A stretch of 64,000 bases of DNA from Halocynthiibacter sp. SDUM655004 (GCF_026015885.1 NZ_JAPDUG010000001.1:62001-126000); one strand, 5' to 3'; positions 1 through 8,294 are shown, counted from the first letter of the stretch. Program-made: numbers and translations. The notes: generated by a model not told the origin, from the letters alone.

Positions 1-231
1 AAACCCCATGATTGACGGTGTCAAAATTCGGTTGGCAGTTAGAGTTTGGAAAACCATTGTCGAGAGCGCGACCGAAGTGGCGAACGTAATGAGCGCTAGG
101 GCTTTGATCCCGCGGAATGGCAAGACAAATCCCCAGTTGCCCCGTGATTCCAGTGTCATGAATGCAAGCAATGCAAAAACTGCCAATGTCGCAAGGACTG
201 CGAGGCGCGAAGGTAAGCTTAGATTATCCAT
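1..231 (-). CDS. Iron-siderophore ABC transporter permease, FecCD family (partial, N-terminal 77 codons)
   Basis: This is the amino-terminal part of a second FecCD-type inner-membrane permease; the rest lies beyond the left edge. Translation from the ATG at 231 gives a hydrophobic first helix (residues about 7-22) and then the segment FQTLTANRILTPSIMGF, typical of the second permease of catecholate-type siderophore importers. The start overlaps the stop codon of the upstream permease gene by 8 bases, so the two are translationally coupled in one operon. It would pair with the 224-1153 product to form the membrane channel of a ferric-siderophore importer. The ATPase gene is expected further left but cannot be seen. 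Confidence 0.85.
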   Translation of the reverse strand, partial: MDNLSLPSRLAVLATLAVFALLAFMTLESRGNWGFVLPFRGIKALALITFATSVALSTMVFQTLTANRILTPSIMGF

Positions 232-1153
232 GACGTGCCCGCCCATGTAATATCCACAAGAAAGCCGCTGCGCCGATCACACCAAGAATTGTACCCACAG
301 GGATTTCGAACGGATATCGAATGACCCTTCCGAGAATGTCGCATGCCAACACCAAACCCGCGCCGGAAGCGGCGACAATGGGCAGTGTCTGGCGTAGGTT
401 TTCGCCATAGATGCGCGCCACGATGTTGGGGACGACCAAACCAACAAAAGGGATCATGCCGATGCTAACTGTCGTAACGGCAGAGATAACCGCGACTATA
501 GAAAGCCCTGTGATCATTGCCTGTTTGTGGTTGAGCCCGAGAGATTTCGCGGCATCTTCGCCCAAGCCGACAATCGTAAAACGATCTGCGTAAAGATACG
601 CTACGCCTGCAAGGATACCTGCAATCCACAGAAACTCGTAACGTCCGAGCATTACGCCTGAAAACTCGCCGTTTATCCAAATGTCGAGGTATTGAAGCAG
701 GTCGCGTTCGTACGCAAGAAATGTCGTGGCCGCACCAATAATCCCACCGTAAACAATCCCCGTAAGCGGAACCAGCATTGGATCATGTGGAGGCAAACGC
801 CGTACCAGCGCGAGGAAGCCCGCGGTGCCGATAAGTGCAGTGACTGTCGCCGCGCCCATTTTCGCCCAAAGCGCTGCTCCGGGCGCCAGCAGTGTGATTA
901 CCACAAGACCGAACGCTGCGGCTTGCGCGGTTCCGGCAGTTGATGGTTCGACAAATTTATTGCGCGACAACATTTGCATGATGACCCCCGCAACAGCGAG
1001 GCTCGCACCAGCCAAAAGTGCAGCAGCAGTACGCGGGAGCCGTGAATAGAACAAAAGCCAAAGTCCGTCACCCGACAACGACGAGACCCCCGTAAAGCAA
1101 CTTACGAGGGTCAAGCCTGTTAGGATGGCGATAATTCCGGACTTAGCTGCCAC
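224..1153 (-). CDS. Iron-siderophore ABC transporter permease, FecCD family
   Basis: A 309-residue very hydrophobic protein, the normal size of BtuC/FecCD permeases, with about nine to ten membrane helices. Family marks include SRLPRTAAALLAGASLAVAG near residues 37-56, matching the 'R.PR...A...GA.LA..G' signature, and the GMIPFVGLVVPN segment near residues 228-239, the region of the family that contacts the ATPase. It forms half of the inner-membrane channel for a ferric siderophore. Its start overlaps the end of the binding-protein gene (1143-2042) by 11 bases, and its stop overlaps the next permease gene. The siderophore specificity cannot be read from the sequence. Confidence 0.92.
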   Translation of the reverse strand: MAAKSGIIAILTGLTLVSCFTGVSSLSGDGLWLLFYSRLPRTAAALLAGASLAVAGVIMQMLSRNKFVEPSTAGTAQAAAFGLVVITLLAPGAALWAKMGAATVTALIGTAGFLALVRRLPPHDPMLVPLTGIVYGGIIGAATTFLAYERDLLQYLDIWINGEFSGVMLGRYEFLWIAGILAGVAYLYADRFTIVGLGEDAAKSLGLNHKQAMITGLSIVAVISAVTTVSIGMIPFVGLVVPNIVARIYGENLRQTLPIVAASGAGLVLACDILGRVIRYPFEIPVGTILGVIGAAAFLWILHGRARHG

Positions 1154-2042
1154 TTATGCTGCCAAAAGCGGATTTGATGATGTCGAGTGTTTCCAGAGTA
1201 GACTGAATGCCACCAGAGGCGATGTAGAATCCTCCGGAGTTCAAATGAACAATTTGTCCCTTTTGGGCGGCTGCCGTATCGGCGATGATCGCATTGTCGA
1301 GCGTCGCTGTTGCGCTTTCGCCTTCTGCGCCGATGGCGGCAACACGGTCAAGCACCAGTATCCAATCAGGGTTCGCCTCACGGACGAACTCAAAAGAAAT
1401 GGACTCGCCGTGTGTTGTGTCTTCCAAGCCATCAACAGCTTCATCAAGGTCCAGTTCCTGATGCAACCAGCCAAAACGGCCGCCTGCGCCGTAGGCGGAA
1501 ATCTTGCCACCATTTGTGAGCAGGATCAGCGCGGTTCCCTTTCCGGCAACGGCTTCTTTCGTTGCTTCCAATTCTGTATCGAGGTTCGCGATAAGAGAAG
1601 CGGCTTCATCTTCCTTGTCGAAGATTTTGCCATATGCCGTTAGGCGATCTCGCGTTTGGCCAAGCAGGTCGTCACCCCAAAGCGTCATGTCTACAGTCGG
1701 GGCGATTTTTGAGAGCGCGTCAACCTGTGTGGACGAGCGGCCACCAGCAATAATGAGTTCAGGGCCAGTTGCGGCAAGCGCCTCAAAGTCGGGCTCAAAC
1801 AACGTGCCGATCTCGCCCTGATACTCTTCAAGGTAGGGCAAATAGGTATTGGAAGTCGAAGTAATTCCCTCGACCTTCAGTGCATCAAGCATATCCAGCG
1901 ACGCCATATCGAAGACCGCAACGCTTGCAGGTTGCTGCGGAACAGTAGCGGTATCGCCATATGTTGTGATTGTTACGTCTGCTGCTGACACAGCGGTTGC
2001 GCAAAGAGCCGTCGTGGCTGCGACGATGAATGATCTAAGCAT
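1143..2042 (-). CDS. Siderophore ABC transporter substrate-binding protein
   Basis: A periplasmic binding protein of the FatB/CeuE type (299 residues) that would deliver a ferric siderophore to the permeases encoded downstream. The open frame extends 45 codons further upstream, but the ATG at 2042 is preferred because an AGGA ribosome binding site precedes it and the protein then begins with a clean signal peptide, cleaved near VSA-AD (residue 20). The family pattern is visible: VAVFDMASLDMLDAL near the start of the mature protein, then the ligand-binding FEPDFEALAATGPELIIAGGR segment. It is first in the operon; 99 bases separate it from the divergent DUF2218 gene, a natural place for an iron-regulated promoter. 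No convincing Fur, Irr or RirA site could be identified by eye. Confidence 0.9.
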   Translation of the reverse strand: MLRSFIVAATTALCATAVSAADVTITTYGDTATVPQQPASVAVFDMASLDMLDALKVEGITSTSNTYLPYLEEYQGEIGTLFEPDFEALAATGPELIIAGGRSSTQVDALSKIAPTVDMTLWGDDLLGQTRDRLTAYGKIFDKEDEAASLIANLDTELEATKEAVAGKGTALILLTNGGKISAYGAGGRFGWLHQELDLDEAVDGLEDTTHGESISFEFVREANPDWILVLDRVAAIGAEGESATATLDNAIIADTAAAQKGQIVHLNSGGFYIASGGIQSTLETLDIIKSAFGSISGS

Positions 2043-2141
2043 AAGAAGTCCTATTTCGAGTATGAGTATCCTGATCGTTTCTATAAGGTATTGAAGTAAG
2101 GCCGCGCAACCTGTAATCTGACAAAAAAGATAGGATATAGA

Positions 2142-2432
2142 ATGCTGACTCAAACTGGGACGTTCAAAACCGAACAAGCTTCGAAGTACTTGAAGCAGTT
2201 ATGCAAGCACTTCGCCCATAAGGTTGACGTGAAATATGATGATACACAGGGCGAAGCGGCGATGCCGTTCGGGCCTGCACGATTGGAGGCCAAAGAAAAC
2301 GAACTGTCCGTTGAAGTAACCGGCGATGGCCCCGAGCAACTCGAGAAAGCGCGTCACGTGATCGATGTTCACTTGCAGCGCTTCGCGTTCCGAGAAGAGT
2401 TCGAAGCAATGGATTGGGAAGACTATAGCTAG
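2142..2432 (+). CDS. DUF2218 domain-containing protein
   Basis: A 96-residue protein matching the DUF2218 family over its whole length, with the conserved YLKQLCKHFAHKV stretch near residues 16-28 and RFAFREEF near the C-terminus. A ribosome binding site (AGGA) lies a few bases before the ATG. The family has no established biochemical function; it is often found beside siderophore or other iron uptake genes. Here it is transcribed divergently from the ferric-siderophore operon and probably shares its regulatory region. An iron-related role is inferred from context only. No signal peptide, so cytoplasmic. Confidence 0.85.
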   Translation: MLTQTGTFKTEQASKYLKQLCKHFAHKVDVKYDDTQGEAAMPFGPARLEAKENELSVEVTGDGPEQLEKARHVIDVHLQRFAFREEFEAMDWEDYS

Positions 2433-2569
2433 GGTTGGCAACGCGCGGCACGCATATACTTAATTCCCCTCAGCTCGGGCCCTGCTGATGAGATTTGGAT
2501 GTCGCCGTCATTTTCAAGCGCGGCTTTGTTGAGAGCAAAAAGCACTTTCCCCCAGCCGTGAGCATCGCT

Positions 2570-2602
2570 AGGCTCCTTTCCGCACTAAGCTGAAAGGAGC
2601 CT
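2570..2602 (+). promoter_or_regulatory. Perfect hairpin enclosing the ribosome binding site of the HlyU-like gene
   Basis: Bases 2570-2580 (AGGCTCCTTTC) and 2592-2602 (GAAAGGAGCCT) are exact inverted repeats of 11 bases around an 11-base loop. The right arm contains the Shine-Dalgarno sequence GGAG (2596-2599), seven bases before the ATG at 2607. Folding of the mRNA would hide the ribosome binding site, so a translational switch (temperature, ligand, RNA or ribosome dependent) is possible. The pairing is seen directly; its function is inferred. No T-run follows, so it does not look like a terminator. Confidence 0.6.
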
Positions 2603-2606
2603 TCCA

Positions 2607-2876
2607 ATGTCACTCTTCTCTAAACTCTTCGGCGGTGGAGAAAAACCCGAACCGAAGCCGGTCGAGTACAAAGGTTTCGACATTTTTCCAGACCTGATGG
2701 CGGAAGGTGGTAAGTACCGGTTGTCAGCTCGTATCGAAAAAACGGTCGACGGAGAGCGCAAGACCTGTGCTGTTATCCGAGCGGATGTTTTTGACAGCAA
2801 GGATCAGGCCGAAAGCATTAGTATCGATAAAGCGAAGCAAGTTATTGACGAGCAGGGCGACCGCATTTTCGATTAA
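2607..2876 (+). CDS. HlyU family protein
   Basis: An 89-residue protein that fits the HlyU family along its length. It has the N-terminal MSLFSKLFGGGEKPEP, the central YKGFDIFPDLMAEGGKYRL and the C-terminal KAKQVIDEQGDRIFD segments typical of the alphaproteobacterial branch. In Vibrio, HlyU is a small winged-helix activator of hemolysin genes; alphaproteobacterial relatives are short, often unstudied, and whether they bind DNA is not established. The gene stands alone between DUF2218 and the convergent exporter operon. Its ribosome binding site is buried in a perfect 11-base-pair hairpin (2570-2602), suggesting control of translation. Confidence 0.8.
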   Translation: MSLFSKLFGGGEKPEPKPVEYKGFDIFPDLMAEGGKYRLSARIEKTVDGERKTCAVIRADVFDSKDQAESISIDKAKQVIDEQGDRIFD

Positions 2877-2929
2877 GCTATCGCAACACTACGATCGCCT
2901 TTGATTGTGCAATGTGTGAGCGAAACTGG

Positions 2930-2973
2930 TTCGTTTCGTATGGCCCGTCTTTTCGTTTCGTATGGCCCGTCTT
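2930..2973. repeat. Perfect tandem duplication of 22 bases
   Basis: Bases 2930-2951 and 2952-2973 are identical 22-base units lying head to tail, in the gap between the HlyU-like gene and the convergent ABC exporter permease. Only two copies are present. It looks like a recent slippage or duplication event; no function is apparent. Confidence 0.85.
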
Positions 2974-3011
2974 AGAGCCACCCGACGTCTGGCATCTAAG
3001 GTTTGCCGTTC

Positions 3012-4157
3012 TTAATCTAACCGCTTTTTGAATTTCAATGTCGCTGCCATAAGGCCAAAGACAGTGAAGCCGATCATCCACAGGATTTGTTCTCTCATCT
3101 CAAAGAGCGAGGCATCTCGCAAAACAACTCCACGGATCATATCCATGAAATGTGTCGCTGGCAGCGCTTGCGCGATGACTTGAACAGGCTGTGGCATGCC
3201 GTCAAAGGGAAACATAAACCCAGACATCAAGATCGAAGGCAGCAGGATGAAAACCGTCATTTGCATCGATTGAAGCTGATTTTTTGCAAGCGTGGAAACC
3301 ACCAGACCAACTGACAGGCTCGCGATGATGAACAGCAGCGTCACAACAAGCAAAGCCCCCAGTCCGCCATTAATCGGGACATCAAACAGAACATGCCCAA
3401 GCCCCAAAATGATTGCGACCTGAATTAGTCCCGCAAAGATATAAGGGATAATCTTTCCAATCATGATCTCGCTCGACTTAACGGGCGTGTTGATGAGCAT
3501 CTCCATATTGCCGCGTTCGCGCTCGCGCACAATGGCAGCAGATGTGAACAGGATCATGGTCATGGTAAGGATAACGCCCACAAGGCCCGGCACAATGTTA
3601 ACCGCCGAGCGCTGTTCTGGGTTGAAGTAAAGCGTAACTTCAAACGTTGGAACCAGTCGGTTTGGTGGCAATCTCATCATCTCGGTTAAAGGCATTGCTC
3701 TGAGTGATTTGATCGCGCTCGCCACCATGGTGTCTGAGCCATCGACAATCCAATGCGCAACAGGGCGGCTGCTGGTTTGGTCTGTCGCATTCGGCAGGCC
3801 CAGCCCGATCGCGGGGCTTCTTGCAAATCGGTTGTCTACATCGCGGGGAATGATCAACGCAGCTCGCACGCGGGCTTCTGTGATTGCGATCTCGGCTTCT
3901 TGGGGAGTGGCGAAGACCTCTGTGAATTCGACAACCTGCGTGGCCTGCACAATTTGAGCGAGCGTTCGCGAGAGTTCTGTTTCGGCTTGGTCCACCAATG
4001 CAACAGGCACGTGGCGCAAGTTGGTGTTGATCGCATATCCGAACAGCATCAATTGGATCAAAGGTATCATTATGACCATGGCGAAGGTCATTCGATCTCT
4101 GCGCAGTTGGAGCAATTCTTTCTTCAGAACGGCGGCGATACGGCGCGGTGATATCAT
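3012..4157 (-). CDS. ABC-2 type exporter permease
   Basis: A 381-residue membrane protein of the YhhJ/YbhR type of ABC-2 permeases. It has one N-terminal helix (residues about 22-45), a large periplasmic domain (about 46-180), and five to six further helices ending near the C-terminus. The REREREGNMEMLINTPVKSSE stretch (near residue 210) is the usual cytoplasmic coupling region of these exporters. Its start overlaps the ATPase gene by 4 bases (ATGA), so it is the last gene of an adaptor-ATPase-permease operon. The substrate is unknown; related systems export drugs or hydrophobic compounds. No outer-membrane channel gene is present nearby. Confidence 0.88.
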   Translation of the reverse strand: MISPRRIAAVLKKELLQLRRDRMTFAMVIMIPLIQLMLFGYAINTNLRHVPVALVDQAETELSRTLAQIVQATQVVEFTEVFATPQEAEIAITEARVRAALIIPRDVDNRFARSPAIGLGLPNATDQTSSRPVAHWIVDGSDTMVASAIKSLRAMPLTEMMRLPPNRLVPTFEVTLYFNPEQRSAVNIVPGLVGVILTMTMILFTSAAIVRERERGNMEMLINTPVKSSEIMIGKIIPYIFAGLIQVAIILGLGHVLFDVPINGGLGALLVVTLLFIIASLSVGLVVSTLAKNQLQSMQMTVFILLPSILMSGFMFPFDGMPQPVQVIAQALPATHFMDMIRGVVLRDASLFEMREQILWMIGFTVFGLMAATLKFKKRLD

Positions 4158-5080
4158 GCCTTCTGCTCCCGTGTTGCGCTGACGAATACGTCTTCTAGGT
4201 TTGGGCGTTGTTGCGTAAGGGTCAGGTCCGAAAACGTGTTGAGCAACGCGCGCAGCATTTCGACGGGTTGTGGCTCTGACTTATCCACCAAGACACGAAG
4301 CCGCGATCCAATTTGTGCGGTGGAGAGAACTTTGGGCTTTCCGTCTAGCTGATGTTTGACGGTGCGCAGCTCTGGTCCCTCGATCTCTACAACATCGGCT
4401 TGAAGGTTATCCATCAATTGGCGCGGAGAGCCATCGGCCTTTTTTGCTCCGTTTTGCAGAATGGCCAGCTTGTGACAGCGTTCTGCTTCGTCCATGAAAT
4501 GGGTGGATACGATCATTGTCGCGCCCTCATCGACAAGATCAAACAGTTGCTCCCAAAACGTTCGGCGGGTTTCCGGGTCAACAGCAGAAGTCGGTTCATC
4601 GAGAAACAGGAGCTTTGGCCGATGAATAACTGTCGCAGCGAGGGATAGCTTCTGACGTTGCCCACCGCTCAAACTGCCGCAAAGTTGATCTACATTTGTC
4701 GTAAGATCATAGGTGTGCAGGAGTTCCTCAATTCGGCCTTTCACCGATCTTGCTGGAATCCCATAAATCTCGGCGGCGAATTTCAGGTTTTCGCGCACCG
4801 TTAAATCTCGATAGTACGAAAAGATCTGGGTCATGTACCCAATTTGGCTTTTGAGCGGTTCCGCCGCCTGCGGCATTGACTTGCCCAGCACAGTGACTTC
4901 TCCGCTGCTCGGCGTCAGCAGCCCTGTCAGCATTCGAATAGTTGTTGTTTTTCCGCATCCGTTCGGGCCGAGAAATCCGTAAATCTGGCCGGTTTGGATT
5001 TCGAGATCTAGGTTATCGACGGCCGTCTTCTCTCCGAATGTTCGGGTAAGGCTGCGTGTCGAAACAACGACATCTGTCAT
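4154..5080 (-). CDS. ABC-2 type exporter ATP-binding protein
   Basis: A 308-residue ATPase with one nucleotide-binding domain: Walker A GPNGCGKTT (near residue 39), signature LSGGQRQ (near 138), Walker B LLFLDEP (near 159) and the switch histidine in STHFMDEAE. The C-terminal extension after residue 230 is typical of CcmA/YbhF-like exporter ATPases. It overlaps both neighbours by 4 bases (adaptor stop at 5077, permease start at 4157), which indicates tight translational coupling. It powers the permease encoded downstream; cytoplasmic face of the inner membrane. Confidence 0.92.
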   Translation of the reverse strand: MTDVVVSTRSLTRTFGEKTAVDNLDLEIQTGQIYGFLGPNGCGKTTTIRMLTGLLTPSSGEVTVLGKSMPQAAEPLKSQIGYMTQIFSYYRDLTVRENLKFAAEIYGIPARSVKGRIEELLHTYDLTTNVDQLCGSLSGGQRQKLSLAATVIHRPKLLFLDEPTSAVDPETRRTFWEQLFDLVDEGATMIVSTHFMDEAERCHKLAILQNGAKKADGSPRQLMDNLQADVVEIEGPELRTVKHQLDGKPKVLSTAQIGSRLRVLVDKSEPQPVEMLRALLNTFSDLTLTQQRPNLEDVFVSATREQKA

Positions 5081-6039
5081 GGCATAGGAACCTGAACTGG
5101 TATGCCTGGGGGCAAGTCTGGTGAGGCAGAGGGCAGGTCAATTTCCGCAAGATAGACGAGCCTTGTCCGGTCATCTTTGTTCAGCCCGAAATAGGGCGTA
5201 AAAGACGGGTCGTCGCTGATCCACCGCACAACGCCATCCAAAGGGGCGTCGAGCCCATCAACATGAACTTCCAGCTTGTCCCCGGTTTTGAGCTTAATGC
5301 GATGCGGCTCTGGGATGTAAACACGGGCATATGGAACCTCGCCCGTTATGAGCACGGCAACCGGACTGCCCAGTGCCACCCGCTCCCCCAGGTTCCACGG
5401 TAAAGAATCCAAAATACCGTCGCGCGTTGCCACAACAGTCAACTCATCCAGAATGGTCTGCTCGGCTTTGACGGATGCTTCCTGTGCTCTCACGTTCGCT
5501 TCGGCAACGGCCAAATCCTCGGGCCTTGTGCCGTTCTTCAATTCCTTCAGTGTTTCCTTTGCGCTTCGCAATTCGGCGCGCGCTGAGTCTCTTACGGCCA
5601 GATTGTTCGCAACTTGCGCTTCGGTCACAATCGAGTTTTCGACCAGTTTTAGGTTTCGCTGATAGATGGCCTCTGCGTCAGCCAATCGCGCAACGGCACC
5701 CGCAACCTTGGCTTCGGCTATTGCGATCTCTTCCTCTCGGGCGCCAACTTGTAGCTTGAGTAAGGTTGCTTGTGCTTTTTCAAGCTCCGCTTGCGCCAGC
5801 GCCAACTTCGATGTTTGCAGGGTGCCGTCTAGTTGAACCAGTGTGTCTCCAACCTTGACCCTTGATCCTTCTGCGAGCGGTAGGTCCACAACAATTTCAT
5901 TGGCTGTAGCGGTGAGCGCAACGCGGTCCCGTGCAAGAATTCCAAGCGCCACACTCTCGTCAGTTCGCGAGCATTGGTCGAGAAATGCGGGAAAAATTGC
6001 TGCAACTATCAACGGAATAGGAGACGTGAAATTTAGCAA
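5077..6039 (-). CDS. HlyD/EmrA-type periplasmic adaptor protein
   Basis: A 320-residue membrane-fusion protein, first gene of the exporter operon. After a hydrophobic N-terminus (residues 8-22) it shows a lipoyl-like half motif (GDTLVQLDGTLQTSKLALAQ begins near 63), a long alanine/glutamate-rich coiled coil of about residues 75-190, and then beta-barrel sequence, as in YhiI/YbhG adaptors. The start is a TTG at 6039, chosen because a perfect GGAGG lies six bases before it and no suitable ATG exists nearby. It would link the inner-membrane ABC-2 exporter to an outer-membrane channel encoded elsewhere. Confidence 0.87.
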   Translation of the reverse strand: MLNFTSPIPLIVAAIFPAFLDQCSRTDESVALGILARDRVALTATANEIVVDLPLAEGSRVKVGDTLVQLDGTLQTSKLALAQAELEKAQATLLKLQVGAREEEIAIAEAKVAGAVARLADAEAIYQRNLKLVENSIVTEAQVANNLAVRDSARAELRSAKETLKELKNGTRPEDLAVAEANVRAQEASVKAEQTILDELTVVATRDGILDSLPWNLGERVALGSPVAVLITGEVPYARVYIPEPHRIKLKTGDKLEVHVDGLDAPLDGVVRWISDDPSFTPYFGLNKDDRTRLVYLAEIDLPSASPDLPPGIPVQVPMP

Positions 6040-6341
6040 GGGTTACCTCCAATCGCAGGCCGCGGAGTGTGTTAATGCCTTCTATTACTGATAAAAACAG
6101 CACCTCCCATCACAAACAAGCTCTAATCTTCGTCCAGTACTTGCGTTTCTTTGAAACACGACTGGGGTCTCCGTTTGATGCGGGATGTTCCGTGTCGCGG
6201 AGCTGGTTTGCCCAAATCATCTCGAGAATTCTTGGATTTACTAGTGATTATATACCCGAATATTCAGCATTAAGGCGGGGGAGTTACGCCTCTTGCACAA
6301 ATGATTTTGTCAGTTTATATTATAAACAGGAGATTTAGTTT
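6040..6341. other. Intergenic region between exporter operon and GntR gene
   Basis: This 302-base gap separates two divergent transcription units. It holds the GGAGG ribosome binding site of the adaptor gene at its left end and an A+T-rich right part with a perfect inverted repeat at 6313-6327. No open frame with a ribosome binding site and no RNA gene was recognised. Confidence 0.6.
6313..6327 (+). promoter_or_regulatory. Candidate GntR-type operator (autoregulation)
   Basis: GTTTATA-T-TATAAAC is an exact inverted repeat of seven bases around one central base, just before the AGGAG ribosome binding site (6328-6332) of the GntR gene. FadR-subfamily regulators bind short palindromes of this kind and often repress themselves. 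The repeat is seen; binding is inferred. Confidence 0.45.
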
Positions 6342-7136
6342 ATGAAAAAACGTAGTCCATTAAGCCGAAAGTCTGCAATTGGCGGCGTCATAGAGGTGCG
6401 CGGGATCCTCGGAGCGGCGGTCGAGAACCTTGGTGTTCGGATTGTTGGTGGTGAATGGGCTGAAGGTGACGCAATCAGCAAAGAAGCCGATCTCGTTGAA
6501 GAGCTTGGTGTGAGCCGATCGGTTGTGCGCGAAGCGTTTCGAATTCTCGGAGCAAAGGGCCTTATCCGCAGTAAAACATCTGATGGTACGCGGGTGATGC
6601 TCCGTTCAGAGTGGCGCTTGCTTGATCCGGATGTCATGGACTGGCGTATCCAAGCTGGAGATACAATATCGCTTCTGGATGATCTCCAGAAGGTGCGCCT
6701 TGTCATGGAGCCTGGAATTGCGTTCACCGCGACACAGATGGCAACAGAAGAGCAGCGCGCAAGGGTTAAGGCTGCGTGGGAGCGTAAAGTTGCGGTGGCT
6801 GAAGAGCCCGAAGTGGACTCAGCCGAACGCCGTCAAAATTTCATTGATGCGGACTTGGATTTTCACCGATCGCTCATCGAGTGCGTAGGATCCGAGTTGC
6901 TTGAACAACTTTATGCGGTGATCGAAGCATCGATGAGTATCTCCATCGATCTTCAGATGGCTGCGGTCGGCTATATTTCTGAAATGGTGGGTATGGACGA
7001 AAGCCAACAACTCCACGAGGCTGTTTACAAAGCGTTCATGGATGGGGATGCCGAGCGTGCTTGCACAGCGATGCGAGAAGTGGTCGCGAGCGCGATCAGA
7101 GATATGCAGGACGGTTTGGCCCAGACAACCGAATAA
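6342..7136 (+). CDS. GntR-family transcriptional regulator, FadR subfamily (FCD domain)
   Basis: A 264-residue regulator. Residues about 25-92 form the winged helix domain, with the family pattern ISKEADLVEELGVSRSVVREAFRILGAKGLI, and residues about 105-245 form the all-helical FCD ligand-binding domain. The metal-ligand positions of the FCD domain can be seen as D and H in DLDFHRSL and H in QLHEAV. Such proteins usually sense sugar acids or carboxylates. The gene opens the sugar-related locus and is followed 20 bases later by a glycoside hydrolase gene. It probably controls the locus and itself through the palindrome at 6313-6327; that is inference. Confidence 0.9.
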   Translation: MKKRSPLSRKSAIGGVIEVRGILGAAVENLGVRIVGGEWAEGDAISKEADLVEELGVSRSVVREAFRILGAKGLIRSKTSDGTRVMLRSEWRLLDPDVMDWRIQAGDTISLLDDLQKVRLVMEPGIAFTATQMATEEQRARVKAAWERKVAVAEEPEVDSAERRQNFIDADLDFHRSLIECVGSELLEQLYAVIEASMSISIDLQMAAVGYISEMVGMDESQQLHEAVYKAFMDGDAERACTAMREVVASAIRDMQDGLAQTTE

Positions 7137-7156
7137 TTTCTATAATGGAGAAGAAT

Positions 7157-8242
7157 ATGCCCGATACGCTTCAGCCGCAGCTCATCGCGGCGGTCGCCGA
7201 ACGCCTCGCTGCCCATGAATTCAAGGGGTGGTTCTATGGCGATTCAGTCGGATTCGAGGGGTTGGTTGCCGCAGCAGATTTGCTTGAAGATCCGAAGTGG
7301 ATAGATTTCAGCCACGGGTTCTTCCGTGCATGGGCCACGCGCCGTCATCCATTCCACCCCGACGACAACACCGCGCCCGGCCATGTGATGTGTGATATCG
7401 TCGAGCGGACAGGTGACGAGGTTTTGAAAACAGCAGTACTTGATCTCGCGGAGCACCTTCGAAGTCGGCGTAAGATCGGGGATGTTGCCGTAACATTCGA
7501 AGACACGTTGCGCTCATTGCGGCAACCCTATGGTGGCGTTCAACTCTCTAAAGAGCAGAGCGAATTGATGAAGGATCCCGGCGCGGGTATCTGGCTTGAT
7601 TGCATGCATTTCGACGCGCCGTTCTATGCACACCTGTCAAAAATTGATCCCGCGAACGATTGGGCAGAGACCGGGGTTCGCGAGATTCTTGGGTATCGTG
7701 AATTCCTGTTTGATCAAGAAACCGGAACGTATCGGCACTACTGGCTCGAGAAACTTGGCCGATCGCAAATTCCCGGTTGGGGCCGAGGGCAAGGTTGGGC
7801 TCTTTTGGGGATGCTGGATGTGCTGAAGTTCTGCGGCGATGCTCCGGCAGCGGATGAATTGCAAGAGCAGGCCATTGCTTTAGCGGAAACAATGGTCTCG
7901 TATCAGCTTGAGGACGGGAACTGGCATTGCATGGTGCACGAGCCGCGTTCCGGGCCGGAATCTTCAACCGCTGCATTTATGGCAACCGCATTTTATCGCG
8001 GGATGAAGCATGGCGTGTTGAGCAAGCGTTTTGAATTGCCCGCAGAGAAGGCATTCCGCGCGATGGTTTCGAACCTTGATGAAAAGGGAAATCTTCTTGG
8101 TGTTTCGGCAGCCGTCATGTCTGCTTTGGTAGACGAACATTATTGGCATGTTCCTCTAGATCGAATTGTCCCGTGGGGGCAGGGTCCGGTCTTGACTGCC
8201 GCCGCCGCGCGAAGTGCTTTCCTCGGCAAAGCTATCTCTTAG
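7157..8242 (+). CDS. Glycoside hydrolase family 88/105 protein (unsaturated glucuronyl or rhamnogalacturonyl hydrolase-like)
   Basis: A 361-residue cytoplasmic (alpha/alpha)6-barrel enzyme. Family features include FKGWFYGDSVGFEG near the N-terminus, the aspartate-containing WLDCMHFDAPFY segment and GWGRGQGWAL, corresponding to the WxRGxGW signature of GH88/GH105. These enzymes hydrate and release 4,5-unsaturated uronic acids made by polysaccharide lyases. The start at 7157 is chosen because GGAG lies six bases before it; an upstream ATG at 7145 overlaps that site. It follows the GntR gene with a 20-base gap and probably forms an operon with it. No lyase gene is visible in the window, so the true substrate may be an imported unsaturated oligosaccharide. 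Confidence 0.8.
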   Translation: MPDTLQPQLIAAVAERLAAHEFKGWFYGDSVGFEGLVAAADLLEDPKWIDFSHGFFRAWATRRHPFHPDDNTAPGHVMCDIVERTGDEVLKTAVLDLAEHLRSRRKIGDVAVTFEDTLRSLRQPYGGVQLSKEQSELMKDPGAGIWLDCMHFDAPFYAHLSKIDPANDWAETGVREILGYREFLFDQETGTYRHYWLEKLGRSQIPGWGRGQGWALLGMLDVLKFCGDAPAADELQEQAIALAETMVSYQLEDGNWHCMVHEPRSGPESSTAAFMATAFYRGMKHGVLSKRFELPAEKAFRAMVSNLDEKGNLLGVSAAVMSALVDEHYWHVPLDRIVPWGQGPVLTAAAARSAFLGKAIS

Positions 8243-8257
8243 CAATTGAATACCAAG

Positions 8258-8282
8258 CTGGCCCATGCTGCGCGCGGGCCAG
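8258..8282. terminator. Candidate bidirectional terminator
   Basis: CTGGCCC (8258-8264) and GGGCCAG (8276-8282) form a perfect seven-base stem between the convergent hydrolase and SDR genes. A further CCA/TGG pairing is possible with a bulge. T-runs are weak (TGGTTTGTT follows on the plus strand), so the call is moderate. Confidence 0.4.
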
Positions 8283-8294
8283 TGGTTTGTTGGC

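Noticed and set aside
2043-2141. Fur, Irr or RirA box between the siderophore operon and DUF2218
   Set aside because: Iron control is likely from context, but no sequence fit a known consensus well enough to annotate.
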